Positions 7,252 through 15,176 of a DNA stretch of 60,026 nt are shown here, piece by piece. The notes beneath the pieces were generated by a model. That model was not told the origin of the DNA. It made no database searches and saw only the letters and a program-made list of their open reading frames with translations. Position 1 is the first letter of the stretch; each line of letters begins with the position of its first letter. The stretch covers positions 1 through 60,026 of the forward strand of contig CAYUCE010000004.1 of the NCBI GenBank assembly GCA_964443275.1, written 5' to 3'. Source of the stretch: CAYUCE01 sp964443275. GTDB taxonomy: Bacteria > Bipolaricaulota > Bipolaricaulia > CAYUCE01. The position numbers and the translations under genes were made by a program.

Positions 7252-8745
7252 TTATAGAGATTGATGGTCAAACCGCTTGGCTTTCCATTCCCGGTAATCT
7301 TCGTCTTCACCACTGGATTTTTTCTCTGGTGACCTATCCTGATCCGCCTTTATCGCTGCACCTATGGTTAACACGTCCAGTTCATCCTCGGAGAGGACCT
7401 CCCCCAATTCCAGGTGCTCGATAAAATCGGTAAAGTAATTTCCATCTATAAAATCTTGGTTTTCAATTACCTGGCGGTGAAAGTTGGCCGTAGTTTTAAC
7501 TCCCGCTACTTCCAGCTCGGATAATGCCCGTTTCATTCGCTGGATGCACGAATCCCGATCAATATCCCAAACTATCAGCTTTCCAAGCAGGGGATCGTAG
7601 AAACGGGTAATTTCCTCCCCACAGTAGATCCCAAAGTCACACCTTACTCCCGGGCCGGAGGGCAACTGCAAGCGCCCAATAATCCCTGTGGAAGGAAGAA
7701 ATCCACCTTGTGGATCTTCGGCGTAAATTCGGGCCTCTATGGCCGAGCCCTCTGGCTTAACTTGATCTTGGGAAGTTGAAAGTGGCTGGCCGGAAGCAAT
7801 CTTGAGTTGTTCTTTGACTATATCTACGTTGCAAGTTTCCTCAGTTATGGGATGCTCCACCTGCAGTCGGGTGTTCATCTCCAAGAAATAATAATCTTCC
7901 TCTTCTTCATCCCATAAAAACTCCACCGTCCCGGCATTTAGGTACTTACATGCCTGGGCCACTTTCAAAGCTGCTTTGCCCATTTCCCGGCGTTTAGCTG
8001 GATTAAGTTTCGTAGAGGGGGCTTCCTCCAACAATTTTTGGTGTCTGCGCTGGATTGAGCATTCTCGTTCTCCCAGATGAATCGTATTTCCTTTTTTATC
8101 AGCTAGGATTTGGAATTCTATATGTCGCGCTTTAGGAATGAACTTTTCGATATAAACCGAAGGATCCCCAAAGCTTTTGCCCACTTCGGATACCGCCCTG
8201 TTAAAAGAGCCTTCGAAGTTTTGAGGGTCTTTAACTATGCGCATCCCCTTTCCTCCCCCTCCGGCCGCAGCTTTGATTAAGAGAGGAAACCCGATTTGGG
8301 CCGCTATTTTCTCTGCCATTTCAAAATTATTTATAGTTTCGTTTTTACCGGGTATGGTAGTAACCCCGCTCTTTTCTGCCGCTTTCCTGGCTTCAATCTT
8401 GTTCCCCATCAGTCTCATAGAATCCGGGTTGGGGCCTATGAAAATCAGGTCTTCTTCCTGTATTCTTTTTGCAAATTTCCAGTTCTCAGCCAGGAATCCA
8501 TAACCCGGATGTACGGCTTGAACTCCAGATTCTTTGGAAATTTGAATAATCTTATCTATATTTAGATAACTTTGAGCAGCGGGTGAGGGGCCGATTAGAT
8601 AAGCTTCGTCTGCCATCCTGGTGTGGAGTGCGCCTCGGTCAACTTCAGAATAAATGGCTGCCGTCTCAATACCTAACTCTTGACAAGCTCTGATTATTCT
8701 AAGGGCAATTTCGCCCCGGTTTGCTATCAATACTTTATCAATCAT
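7252..8745 (-). CDS. accC: Biotin carboxylase subunit of acyl-CoA carboxylase
   Basis: 497 residues. ATG 8745 is preferred over ATG 8757 because GGGAG lies just upstream of it. Classic biotin carboxylase: N-terminal LIANRGEIALRIIRACQELGI, the ATP-grasp glycine loop KAAAGGGGKGMRIV, the bicarbonate/ATP region RHIEFQILAD and GERECSIQRRHQKLLEEAPS, and the catalytic EMNTRLQVEHPITE. The C-terminal 40 residues after the carboxylase fold are charged (KKSSGEDEDY) and not conserved. It uses ATP and bicarbonate to carboxylate biotin on the carrier encoded 13 bases downstream. The operon partner upstream is a geranylgeranyl-reductase-like flavoprotein; the carboxyltransferase is divergent. Confidence 0.95.
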   Translation of the reverse strand: MIDKVLIANRGEIALRIIRACQELGIETAAIYSEVDRGALHTRMADEAYLIGPSPAAQSYLNIDKIIQISKESGVQAVHPGYGFLAENWKFAKRIQEEDLIFIGPNPDSMRLMGNKIEARKAAEKSGVTTIPGKNETINNFEMAEKIAAQIGFPLLIKAAAGGGGKGMRIVKDPQNFEGSFNRAVSEVGKSFGDPSVYIEKFIPKARHIEFQILADKKGNTIHLGERECSIQRRHQKLLEEAPSTKLNPAKRREMGKAALKVAQACKYLNAGTVEFLWDEEEEDYYFLEMNTRLQVEHPITEETCNVDIVKEQLKIASGQPLSTSQDQVKPEGSAIEARIYAEDPQGGFLPSTGIIGRLQLPSGPGVRCDFGIYCGEEITRFYDPLLGKLIVWDIDRDSCIQRMKRALSELEVAGVKTTANFHRQVIENQDFIDGNYFTDFIEHLELGEVLSEDELDVLTIGAAIKADQDRSPEKKSSGEDEDYREWKAKRFDHQSL

Positions 8746-8802
8746 GGCTTCTCCCATTCATTTATACAAAAGTAAGACCGGTATGTGAAGAGATCTGTAG
8801 GG

Positions 8803-10053
8803 TCAATAAGAAGAGACCATTTCCGCTACCCGCTTGGGTACCAGGCTAAAAAGTCCCTGCCAGACTTTGCTGATCTTAAGCAGTTTCAAAATAAGTTTCG
8901 AAGGATAGTCCATATCCCCGTAAGAATTGATAATTTCAATTATCTCCGGCTCGTTTATAATCCCTATGATTCGGTTTAGGTCCTCGTCGTTTAGATAACT
9001 TAGAAGCTGGTGAGCCTTAAAGCCGAAATTAAGCTCCTTTCCCAAGGCCTTCTTCCATCGAGTTTCATAATTTTTTAAAAAGCCGGGTGATAAGCCTCCA
9101 TTTAGTGCATATTTTGCTGCTATTTCCCCTGCAATGCGAGCGCACGCCGTGCCGGTGTAAATTCCACCCCCGCTGGTGGGCTTGGCCTGACCGGCTGCAT
9201 CCCCTGCTACCAAGATCCCATCAGCAGCGGTTCTTTTTGCATATCCGATGGGAATAGGACCAGAAGTTAGTCCCTCGACCTGGTCTATGTGCATGGAGAA
9301 CCTGTAGTTCAAAAAATCATCTAAAAGTTTTCGTAAAGATTGCCTGTAGGAGGAAACAGTGCCTAAACCGGCCAATACAAAACCCTTATGGTAGGGAATA
9401 ACCCAGCCGAAGAAGCCCGGTGCTATTTGATTGCTTAAATAGCCTTCCACAAAGCCGGATCTTCGGGGCTCGGCTTCTAATACTGCTTGAATGCCGTAGA
9501 TGTACTTTCGGGGCGGGGGAAGGTTAGCCCACTTGGCCGTTTGGCTGAAAGGTCCGTCTGCTCCGATCACCACGGGTACATTGATGTTGACCATCTTATC
9601 ATCAACGGTCAGAACGAGGCGCTTATTGTCCCTATCCACCGCTTTGGCTCCGGTCCTAAGTTGGACCCCTTCCTCGGTTGCTTTCTTCACCAAATCTATG
9701 TCCAGTTTCTTTCTATCCACTACGTAGGCTCTGGTTTGGCCCCCGCCGATAGATACGTATTGGCCGTTAGGAGCATAGATTAGGGCCCCGTAAATTTCCC
9801 TTATGATTGTATCTTTACTCAAGGAGAGGGCCTGGAAACTTTTTTTGCTTATTAGGCCGGCACATCTCACCGGGGTGCCGATTTCGCCATGCTCTTCTAC
9901 CAGTAAGGTTCGAGCCCTGTATCGGGATGCCGTCCGGGAAGCTACAGCACCGGTGGGGCCAGCCCCTACCACCACTACATCGTAGTTTTTATTAAAACTT
10001 TTCCCATCTTTATATGATACGAAAATTTTAAAGCCTCCACTCTGGAGGGTCAA
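8803..10053 (-). CDS. Geranylgeranyl reductase family FAD-dependent oxidoreductase
   Basis: About 416 residues if it starts at TTG 10053. Rossmann FAD motif DVVVVGAGPTGAVASRTASRY near residues 25-45, then VRCAGLISKKSF, the GADGPFS FAD-site motif, and the family signature AGDAAGQAKPTSGGGIYTG (the PxxGGGI element of geranylgeranyl reductases). Members saturate double bonds of isoprenoid chains in lipids, quinones or chlorophyll, or act on other polyprenyl substrates. Start is ambiguous: the only good ribosome site (GGAGG, 10034-10038) stands 7 bases before an ATT codon at 10026, whereas TTG 10053 has none. First gene of the minus operon with accC and the biotin carrier. Confidence 0.85.
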   Translation of the reverse strand: MTLQSGGFKIFVSYKDGKSFNKNYDVVVVGAGPTGAVASRTASRYRARTLLVEEHGEIGTPVRCAGLISKKSFQALSLSKDTIIREIYGALIYAPNGQYVSIGGGQTRAYVVDRKKLDIDLVKKATEEGVQLRTGAKAVDRDNKRLVLTVDDKMVNINVPVVIGADGPFSQTAKWANLPPPRKYIYGIQAVLEAEPRRSGFVEGYLSNQIAPGFFGWVIPYHKGFVLAGLGTVSSYRQSLRKLLDDFLNYRFSMHIDQVEGLTSGPIPIGYAKRTAADGILVAGDAAGQAKPTSGGGIYTGTACARIAGEIAAKYALNGGLSPGFLKNYETRWKKALGKELNFGFKAHQLLSYLNDEDLNRIIGIINEPEIIEIINSYGDMDYPSKLILKLLKISKVWQGLFSLVPKRVAEMVSSY

Positions 10054-10104
10054 AGGGATCTTTTTGTGTCAACTGAACGTATTTACGTTTTTTACTTTTC
10101 CCTG

Positions 10105-10134
10105 AGTATATTATACCTATCCGAGAAAAGGCAA
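10105..10134 (-). promoter_or_regulatory. Putative promoter of the reductase-accC operon
   Basis: Minus strand: TTGCCT (10129-10134), 18-base spacer, TATACT (10105-10110), with an overlapping TATAAT. Predicted transcription start is near 10098, 45 bases before the TTG start codon. Confidence 0.5.
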
Positions 10135-10237
10135 GCTTGTATTTTGCGCAAAATAAAGGCCTACTACGATTCCAAGGGGGATTATCACCAAAAGGAAGGG
10201 GCGGTCAGAGTAAGACTAAAAGAGGCCTGAGGCTTCA

Positions 10238-10267
10238 TTGCTCCATCCACAACAAATTACCTATACT
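10238..10267 (+). promoter_or_regulatory. Putative promoter of the carboxyltransferase gene
   Basis: TTGCTC (10238-10243), 18-base spacer, TATACT (10262-10267). It lies in the 310-bp divergent intergenic region (10054-10364), which otherwise shows only a small palindrome (AACGTA tt TACGTT at about 10077-10090) and no gene. Confidence 0.4.
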
Positions 10268-10364
10268 ACACCCAACATGGAAGGACTATTATACGTATTA
10301 AACAACCAAAGGCAGGGTATGTGATGAAGCTAATCTCTTAGAGTCAAAACTTAAGGAGGACCGG

Positions 10365-11933
10365 ATGAACGATCATGAAGAACCGAAAGATGAAAGAATA
10401 GAAGAGCTTAAAGAGAAAAGAAAGCAGATTAGGCTCGCCGGGGGCAAAGAGAGAATTAAAAAACAGCATGATAAGGGAAAACTCACCGCCCGGGAAAGGT
10501 TGGATATATTGTTGGATGAAGGTTCGTTTACTGAACTTGATCCCTTTGTGGTCCACCGGGTAAGTGAGTTTGATCTAAAGAAGATACCCGGCGACGGGGT
10601 AGTCACCGGATACGGATATATAAACGGTAGGAAGGTCTACGTTTTCTCACAAGATTTTACCGTCTTTGGGGGCTCTCTCTCCAAGGCTCACGCCGAAAAG
10701 ATCTGCAAAGTCATGGATTTGGCCTTGCAGGCCGGGGTACCGGTAATTGGATTATGTGATTCCGGAGGAGCGAGAATTCAAGAAGGGGTAGTCAGCTTAG
10801 GTGGTTATGCAGACATCTTTTTAAAAAATACCTTGGCTTCCGGGGTAGTACCTCAAATTTCTGCGGTAATGGGTCCCTGTGCCGGAGGGGCAGTTTACTC
10901 CCCAGCCATGACCGATTTTACTTTCATGGTGGAAGGGACCAGTTTCATGTATGTCACCGGACCTAAGGTGGTAAAGACAGTTACCCAAGAGGAAGTTACT
11001 CATGAGGAGCTGGGAGGCGCGTTAGTCCATGCTGAAAAAAGCGGCGTAGCCCATTTTATTGAAGAAGACGATATAAGCTGCCTGGAAAGGATAAGGGAAC
11101 TTTTAAGTTATCTTCCCCAAAATAATCGATCTGATCCGCCCCGAATCGAACCTGAAGATCCCCCGAGTAGAGGATCAGCCGTTTTAAGCGAAATTATCCC
11201 GGACAATCCCAACAAATCATATGATATAAAAGAAATTATTGAAGCCGTGGTGGACGGAGGTGAATTTCTAGAAATTCATAAGGATTACGCTCAAAATATA
11301 ACTATCGGTTTTGCCCGTTTGGGTGGTTATTCGGTAGGTATAGTAGCTAATCAACCTATGGTGCTGGCCGGTGTACTGGATATTGATGCCTCCGTGAAGG
11401 CAGCCAGATTTGTCCGGTTTTGTGACAGCTTCAATATCCCCTTGGTTACCTTTGTTGATGTTCCCGGCTTTCTTCCGGGGACCGATCAGGAGTGGGGAGG
11501 AATTATTAAACATGGGGCCAAATTGCTACATGCCTATTGTGAGGCTACGGTGCCCAAGCTGACCGTAGTAACCCGTAAAGCCTATGGTGGGGCTTACATC
11601 GTAATGAGCTCAAAGCATATACGGGGAGATTTGAATTACGCTTGGCCAACTGCAGAAATAGCGGTAATGGGACCTAAAGGAGCCGCAGAGATAATATACA
11701 AAAAAAAGATACAAAGTGCAGAAACTGAAAAAGAAAGGATGGAAATTCTAGACAAAAAAATTGAGGAATATCGGGCCAAGTTTGCCCATCTATATATTGC
11801 CGCTGAGAGAGGTTACGTAGATGATGTAATAGAACCTGCTCAAACCAGACCGATTTTGTTCAAATCCCTGAAGATGTTGGAATCCAAGGTGGATAAAAAC
11901 CCGGCCAAAAAGCACGGGAATATACCACTTTAG
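10365..11933 (+). CDS. Acyl-CoA (propionyl/methylmalonyl-type) carboxylase carboxyltransferase subunit
   Basis: 522 residues, preceded by AAGGAGG. It has two crotonase-like halves. The N-terminal half has KGKLTARERLDILLDEGSF, GDGVVTGYGYINGR and the oxyanion region GPCAGGAVYSPA. The C-terminal half has VDVPGFLPGTDQEWGGIIKHGAK and AYGGAYIVMSSKHIRGD followed by AWPTAEIAVMG. Length and motifs match PccB/MmdA/OadB-partner type carboxyltransferases rather than AccA/AccD. The RGDLNYAWP segment keeps the Asp found in propionyl-CoA-preferring enzymes. It transfers carboxyl from biotin to an acyl-CoA. It is divergent from the accC/BCCP operon, so the three subunits of one complex are encoded on opposite strands about 1.6 kb apart. 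Confidence 0.92.
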   Translation: MNDHEEPKDERIEELKEKRKQIRLAGGKERIKKQHDKGKLTARERLDILLDEGSFTELDPFVVHRVSEFDLKKIPGDGVVTGYGYINGRKVYVFSQDFTVFGGSLSKAHAEKICKVMDLALQAGVPVIGLCDSGGARIQEGVVSLGGYADIFLKNTLASGVVPQISAVMGPCAGGAVYSPAMTDFTFMVEGTSFMYVTGPKVVKTVTQEEVTHEELGGALVHAEKSGVAHFIEEDDISCLERIRELLSYLPQNNRSDPPRIEPEDPPSRGSAVLSEIIPDNPNKSYDIKEIIEAVVDGGEFLEIHKDYAQNITIGFARLGGYSVGIVANQPMVLAGVLDIDASVKAARFVRFCDSFNIPLVTFVDVPGFLPGTDQEWGGIIKHGAKLLHAYCEATVPKLTVVTRKAYGGAYIVMSSKHIRGDLNYAWPTAEIAVMGPKGAAEIIYKKKIQSAETEKERMEILDKKIEEYRAKFAHLYIAAERGYVDDVIEPAQTRPILFKSLKMLESKVDKNPAKKHGNIPL

Positions 11934-11989
11934 TACTAATCAGTTCTTTTTATTAATTTTAAAATGGCGGAGCCACGGGGTACGCTGCC

Positions 11990-12163
11990 TTAAAACCAGA
12001 TTCTGGGAATCATAAACCACAGGACACAAAGCCATAAAGCCAGGTGTGCTCCCAGAAAAAAGGTTAAGTCCAGGTCTTCTTTTCGTTTGATTAACACCGA
12101 GGTATTTACGTAAGCGGCAGCCAGCACGCAAATTGAGATGAAGCGCCACCATATTAAGGTCAT
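11990..12163 (-). CDS. Small two-helix membrane protein, unknown function
   Basis: 57 residues from ATG 12163; an ATG at 12172 is too close to the AAAGG ribosome site that fits 12163. Composition is strongly membrane-like: helix 1 (WWRFISICVLAAAYVNTSVL), a charged cytoplasmic turn IKRKEDLDL, and helix 2 (FFLGAHLALWLCVLWFMI). Not recognised as any family. It is convergent with the carboxyltransferase gene, 56 bases after that gene's stop. An alternative frame over the same bases lacks such regular hydrophobicity and was discarded. Confidence 0.55.
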   Translation of the reverse strand: MTLIWWRFISICVLAAAYVNTSVLIKRKEDLDLTFFLGAHLALWLCVLWFMIPRIWF

Positions 12164-12324
12164 TGCAATCATCCTTTTCTCAAACTAAAGACTTCTATTT
12201 TAGTCAGTAATCAGTTCTCATCCCCGCTAACTCTACTACATCGGATTCGGATTTTCCAACTTATAGTTCATCCAAGCCTATAAAATCTAGATATGTAGCA
12301 GTCAACCTATGTGCGGTTCAAGTC

Positions 12325-13356
12325 TTAAAGTTTAGCATCCGGCCAGCTATCTATGGGCTCGGTTGAATGGACCACGTGCATTCCGGCATCAGAAAATCTG
12401 CCAAAAGCTTTGTCGGCCTCTTCTGTGTAATCCATAAGTCCGGGTACGACTACCGGAGAAGTGCAGTCCTCTAAGAGGTAAACTTTCCGGGTTAGTTTCT
12501 CATCCCGCATGTAGATGTCCCTCAACAGGTCATCGATGGTCCAGGCTACACAGTGGCTCTTTGCTTGCCCGGCTATAACTATCATATCGAATTTTAGTAA
12601 TTTCTCGATAAACTCCTGGTTTCTCCTGGCGATTGGCTTTCCGTCCGGCCCCTCTGTCACTTCCGGTCCCAGGACTGAATAATGTTCGGTGAGTGGATTA
12701 TTGCCTTTAACTTGGAAATCCGGTTGGCTGTACCGAGCTATGCCGTGAAAAAAGATGGCTTCTTCAATCGATGCGACTAAAGCGTGGCTGATGCTTCCCA
12801 GCATAACATGATACGGCCATATAGTCAGATCGTACTTGCCGCCTTCTTTTAGTGTTTTTACGTAATGTTTTATGTACTTTTGGGCAAAGCGCTCATCTAT
12901 TCCCAAGGTAGAGGCAGCCGGAGAGTTAAACTTCCAGCGGCCACTTTCTATATCCTCTAAGGTTATGAGGGTGTAGGGATCCGGATGCTCACCGGATTGG
13001 TTAACCCAAAAGGCCGAATGGAAAATCTGTATGGCTTGATGGGTATCCATAGTAGGGCATATCTGGGAGATTATGGCTAAATTGCGGTATATAAACCTAC
13101 TCAATCTCTGATTGTCCTCAACTGCTCCCTCTCCAGAGGGACCAGCCACAAAAAGCTCAAAATCGGGGATGCAAAAAGTATTTTGAACGTCTACTAGCAC
13201 CAAGCAAATTTTGCATTCATCTTCGGCTGCCGGTTTTATATTGTGTTTGTGTGCCCATTGTTCAGCCTCTTCGGCCCGTTTCTGAAAAGGAATTTTCCAA
13301 ATTTTATCCATTTTATCCGGGTCGAAATGATCCGGAATGGGTAGCGGTGAATGCAT
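12325..13356 (-). CDS. Isochorismatase/nicotinamidase-like cysteine hydrolase (343 aa)
   Basis: Longer than most cysteine hydrolases (180-230 aa). Catalytic elements of the nicotinamidase fold are visible: D56 in LVDVQNTF, a metal site D104-x-H106 with a further His at 113 (MDTHQAIQIFHSAFW), and the nucleophile Cys in IAGQAKSHCVAWTIDDLL about residue 270. A central insertion (about 130-240) contains IWPYHVMLGSISHALVASIEEA and a stretch around ARYSQPDFQVKGNNPLTEHYS. Likely an amidase acting on nicotinamide or a related small amide; substrate is not certain. AGGAG lies 10 bases before the ATG. It follows the glmM remnant and a CBS protein on the same strand. Confidence 0.82.
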   Translation of the reverse strand: MHSPLPIPDHFDPDKMDKIWKIPFQKRAEEAEQWAHKHNIKPAAEDECKICLVLVDVQNTFCIPDFELFVAGPSGEGAVEDNQRLSRFIYRNLAIISQICPTMDTHQAIQIFHSAFWVNQSGEHPDPYTLITLEDIESGRWKFNSPAASTLGIDERFAQKYIKHYVKTLKEGGKYDLTIWPYHVMLGSISHALVASIEEAIFFHGIARYSQPDFQVKGNNPLTEHYSVLGPEVTEGPDGKPIARRNQEFIEKLLKFDMIVIAGQAKSHCVAWTIDDLLRDIYMRDEKLTRKVYLLEDCTSPVVVPGLMDYTEEADKAFGRFSDAGMHVVHSTEPIDSWPDAKL

Positions 13357-13452
13357 TGGACATCATCTCCTACCTACATAATTACTATCTACCTGCAAAA
13401 GCATCACCTAATACAGTAGTTGACAAGTTCCCCCAGTCTAATTTGATATATT

Positions 13453-13563
13453 TCATATAAATACCCGCAAGCCCACCGCCCGGCCAAGTTTTAATACTAA
13501 CTCCGGGGTGAGATCGAGGTTTGCTTTTCCTCGCAAACCATCTGTGCCAAAGGAAATCTCCAC
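13453..13563 (-). pseudogene. glmM: Truncated glmM (phosphoglucosamine mutase) N-terminal remnant
   Basis: A 36-codon frame starts at GTG 13563, 5 bases after a strong AGGAGG (13569-13574). It reads VEISFGTDGLRGKANLDL then TPELVLKLGRAVG, which is the N-terminus of GlmM: the FGTDGxRG and LTPELxxKLGRAVG motifs are diagnostic of the family. After GRAVG the similarity stops and the frame ends five codons later (stop 13453-13455). The phosphoserine loop and the other roughly 400 residues are absent. A 23-codon frame with an overlapping ATGA start follows before the cysteine hydrolase. I read this as the left end of a glmM gene cut by deletion or recombination. A functional copy must be elsewhere. 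Confidence 0.75.
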
Positions 13564-13632
13564 CTTTTCCTCCTTTTTGTCATATGAGACGCTTTGGTCT
13601 TTAAATTCTAGAACCTTGAGAGTCCGAAAAAA

Positions 13633-14067
13633 TCACAACAGGGCTTCCATGAGGTCTATCCTGCGCACTGTTCCCACCAGCATACCGTCCTTATTCACTA
13701 CCGGTATTCTGTTTAGACCATTTCGGATAATTAAGTCCGCCACCTGTACGTCTTCTTGGTCTTCGGTGACCGATAACACCTCTTTTGTCATGTAATTGGA
13801 AACTGGATGATCTTGTATTTCTAACAGTTCCTTGGACAGTTGATTGAGATCCGGCCTGTAGAAGACAGTACGAAGCATCTCGAAGTAATCTGGTAATATA
13901 GCTTCTATTACATCTCGTTCGGAAATGAAACCCACCACTATTCCCTGATCGTCAACCACTGGAACTCCTGATAATTCACTCCTGTCAAGCAAATAGATTA
14001 AGTTCTCAACACTTTCGGCTTCGGTCACCGAAGTTAGATCCTTAGTCATTATCTCTTTTACCTTCAT
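13633..14067 (-). CDS. Tandem CBS-domain protein (144 aa)
   Basis: Two CBS motifs fill the protein: residues 1-60 (MKVKEIMTKDLTSV, GVPVVDDQGIVVGFISERDVI) and 85-144 (VSNYMTKEVLSVTEDQ, RIPVVNKDGMLVGTVRRIDLM). A pair like this forms one Bateman module that binds adenine nucleotides and usually regulates a partner enzyme or transporter. Its ATG overlaps the stop of the upstream sugar kinase (4-base overlap, ATGA type), so the two are translationally coupled and the CBS module may regulate or report on that kinase. This is inference from position only. Confidence 0.88.
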   Translation of the reverse strand: MKVKEIMTKDLTSVTEAESVENLIYLLDRSELSGVPVVDDQGIVVGFISERDVIEAILPDYFEMLRTVFYRPDLNQLSKELLEIQDHPVSNYMTKEVLSVTEDQEDVQVADLIIRNGLNRIPVVNKDGMLVGTVRRIDLMEALL

Positions 14068-15035
14068 AAAGAAGCTTCCTCCAGTTTCCTAATCGTTATT
14101 TTATTCATTTCATTTTGAATAATGGAACTATCCTTACACATTTTTTCATACGTTTCACAGCTTGCGGTAGCGGAAGCCATACCGTACTTCGCCGCTTGTA
14201 TTATGGAATTTCCTCCGGCTAGTTTGTAAACTATTCCTCCAATTAGGGCATCCCCGGCTCCCACTTTGTTCTTTACGGTCAGCTTCTCTCGCTTGACTTC
14301 CAGGTCCCAACAGCCTTCCCTGCCCACAAGGATATCCCCGGTTATTTCATGGGAGATGAGCACATATCTTACCCCCAGATCCAATATCTTCTTACCCACT
14401 TTGATGATAGCAGCACTATCAGTTAACTTTTCTCCAAGCACCCGATTACTCTCCCGGATATCCGGTTTTACTAAAAAAGGACCGGCATTTACTGCCGGTT
14501 TAAGCTGAGGGGGGCCGGTATTCAGGAAGGTTTTAATCCCCGAATCCTTGGCCATTCCCACCATTTGGGCGTAGATGTCCTTGGGTACACCGGGAGGAAG
14601 ACTGCCCGAAATTACTAGGTAAGAGACCCGTTTTAACATTAATTTATACTGATTTATAAACTGGTGTATATTTTTCTCGGTAACCCGGGGACCGGCTTCA
14701 TTGATTTCTATAGGCCGGTCTTCTTTTCCCTTTCGTAAAATGGCCACGTTAGTTCTTGTTTCCCCGTCTATCCAAGTAAAGTTGGTGGTAACCCCTTCCT
14801 CTCGGACTGATCTCTTGATCGCTCTTCCCGCATGCCCGGCTATAAAACCCATAGCGATATTGTCCATTCCGTGCCGGCTGAGATATATGGACACATTTAT
14901 TCCTTTACCACCGGCGCTTCCGTGACTTTGGTAAGCACGAGATAGGATGGTTTCTCCTTCAAATTTAAGATCTTTGACCCAATAAATCTTATCATAAGCA
15001 GGGTTGAGAGTTACGGTGAGAATGATTTTAATCAC
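14064..15035 (-). CDS. 1-phosphofructokinase family sugar-phosphate kinase (PfkB fold)
   Basis: 323 residues. Ribokinase/PfkB fold with the LacC/FruK-type N-terminus VTLNPAYDKIYWVKDL, the substrate loop GSAGGKGINVSIYL, SGSLPPGVP in the middle and the C-terminal ATP/anion-hole motif NKVGAGDALIGG containing the catalytic Asp. FruK/LacC enzymes phosphorylate fructose-1-phosphate, tagatose-6-phosphate or fructose-6-phosphate with ATP. No phosphotransferase genes are adjacent, so the in vivo substrate is open. The GTG start at 15035 has AAAGG only 1-2 bases upstream, so the exact start is uncertain. First gene of a short minus operon with the CBS protein. Confidence 0.85.
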   Translation of the reverse strand: MIKIILTVTLNPAYDKIYWVKDLKFEGETILSRAYQSHGSAGGKGINVSIYLSRHGMDNIAMGFIAGHAGRAIKRSVREEGVTTNFTWIDGETRTNVAILRKGKEDRPIEINEAGPRVTEKNIHQFINQYKLMLKRVSYLVISGSLPPGVPKDIYAQMVGMAKDSGIKTFLNTGPPQLKPAVNAGPFLVKPDIRESNRVLGEKLTDSAAIIKVGKKILDLGVRYVLISHEITGDILVGREGCWDLEVKREKLTVKNKVGAGDALIGGIVYKLAGGNSIIQAAKYGMASATASCETYEKMCKDSSIIQNEMNKITIRKLEEASL

Positions 15036-15176
15036 CCTTTACATACAATTTGTTCCCTCTTAAAAGAGGTACGTTGATGCTAATAATATGATATTCAAAA
15101 CCATTGGCCTAAAAGCATTCTAGTTGATAAGGGAAGGTATGTCCAACTTGCAAGTAAGGGTGAGAGAAAATCCAAT

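Noticed and set aside
11940..12152. 70-codon frame overlapping the small membrane protein
   Set aside because: It lacks the regular hydrophobic helices of the frame at 11990-12163 and has no ribosome site.
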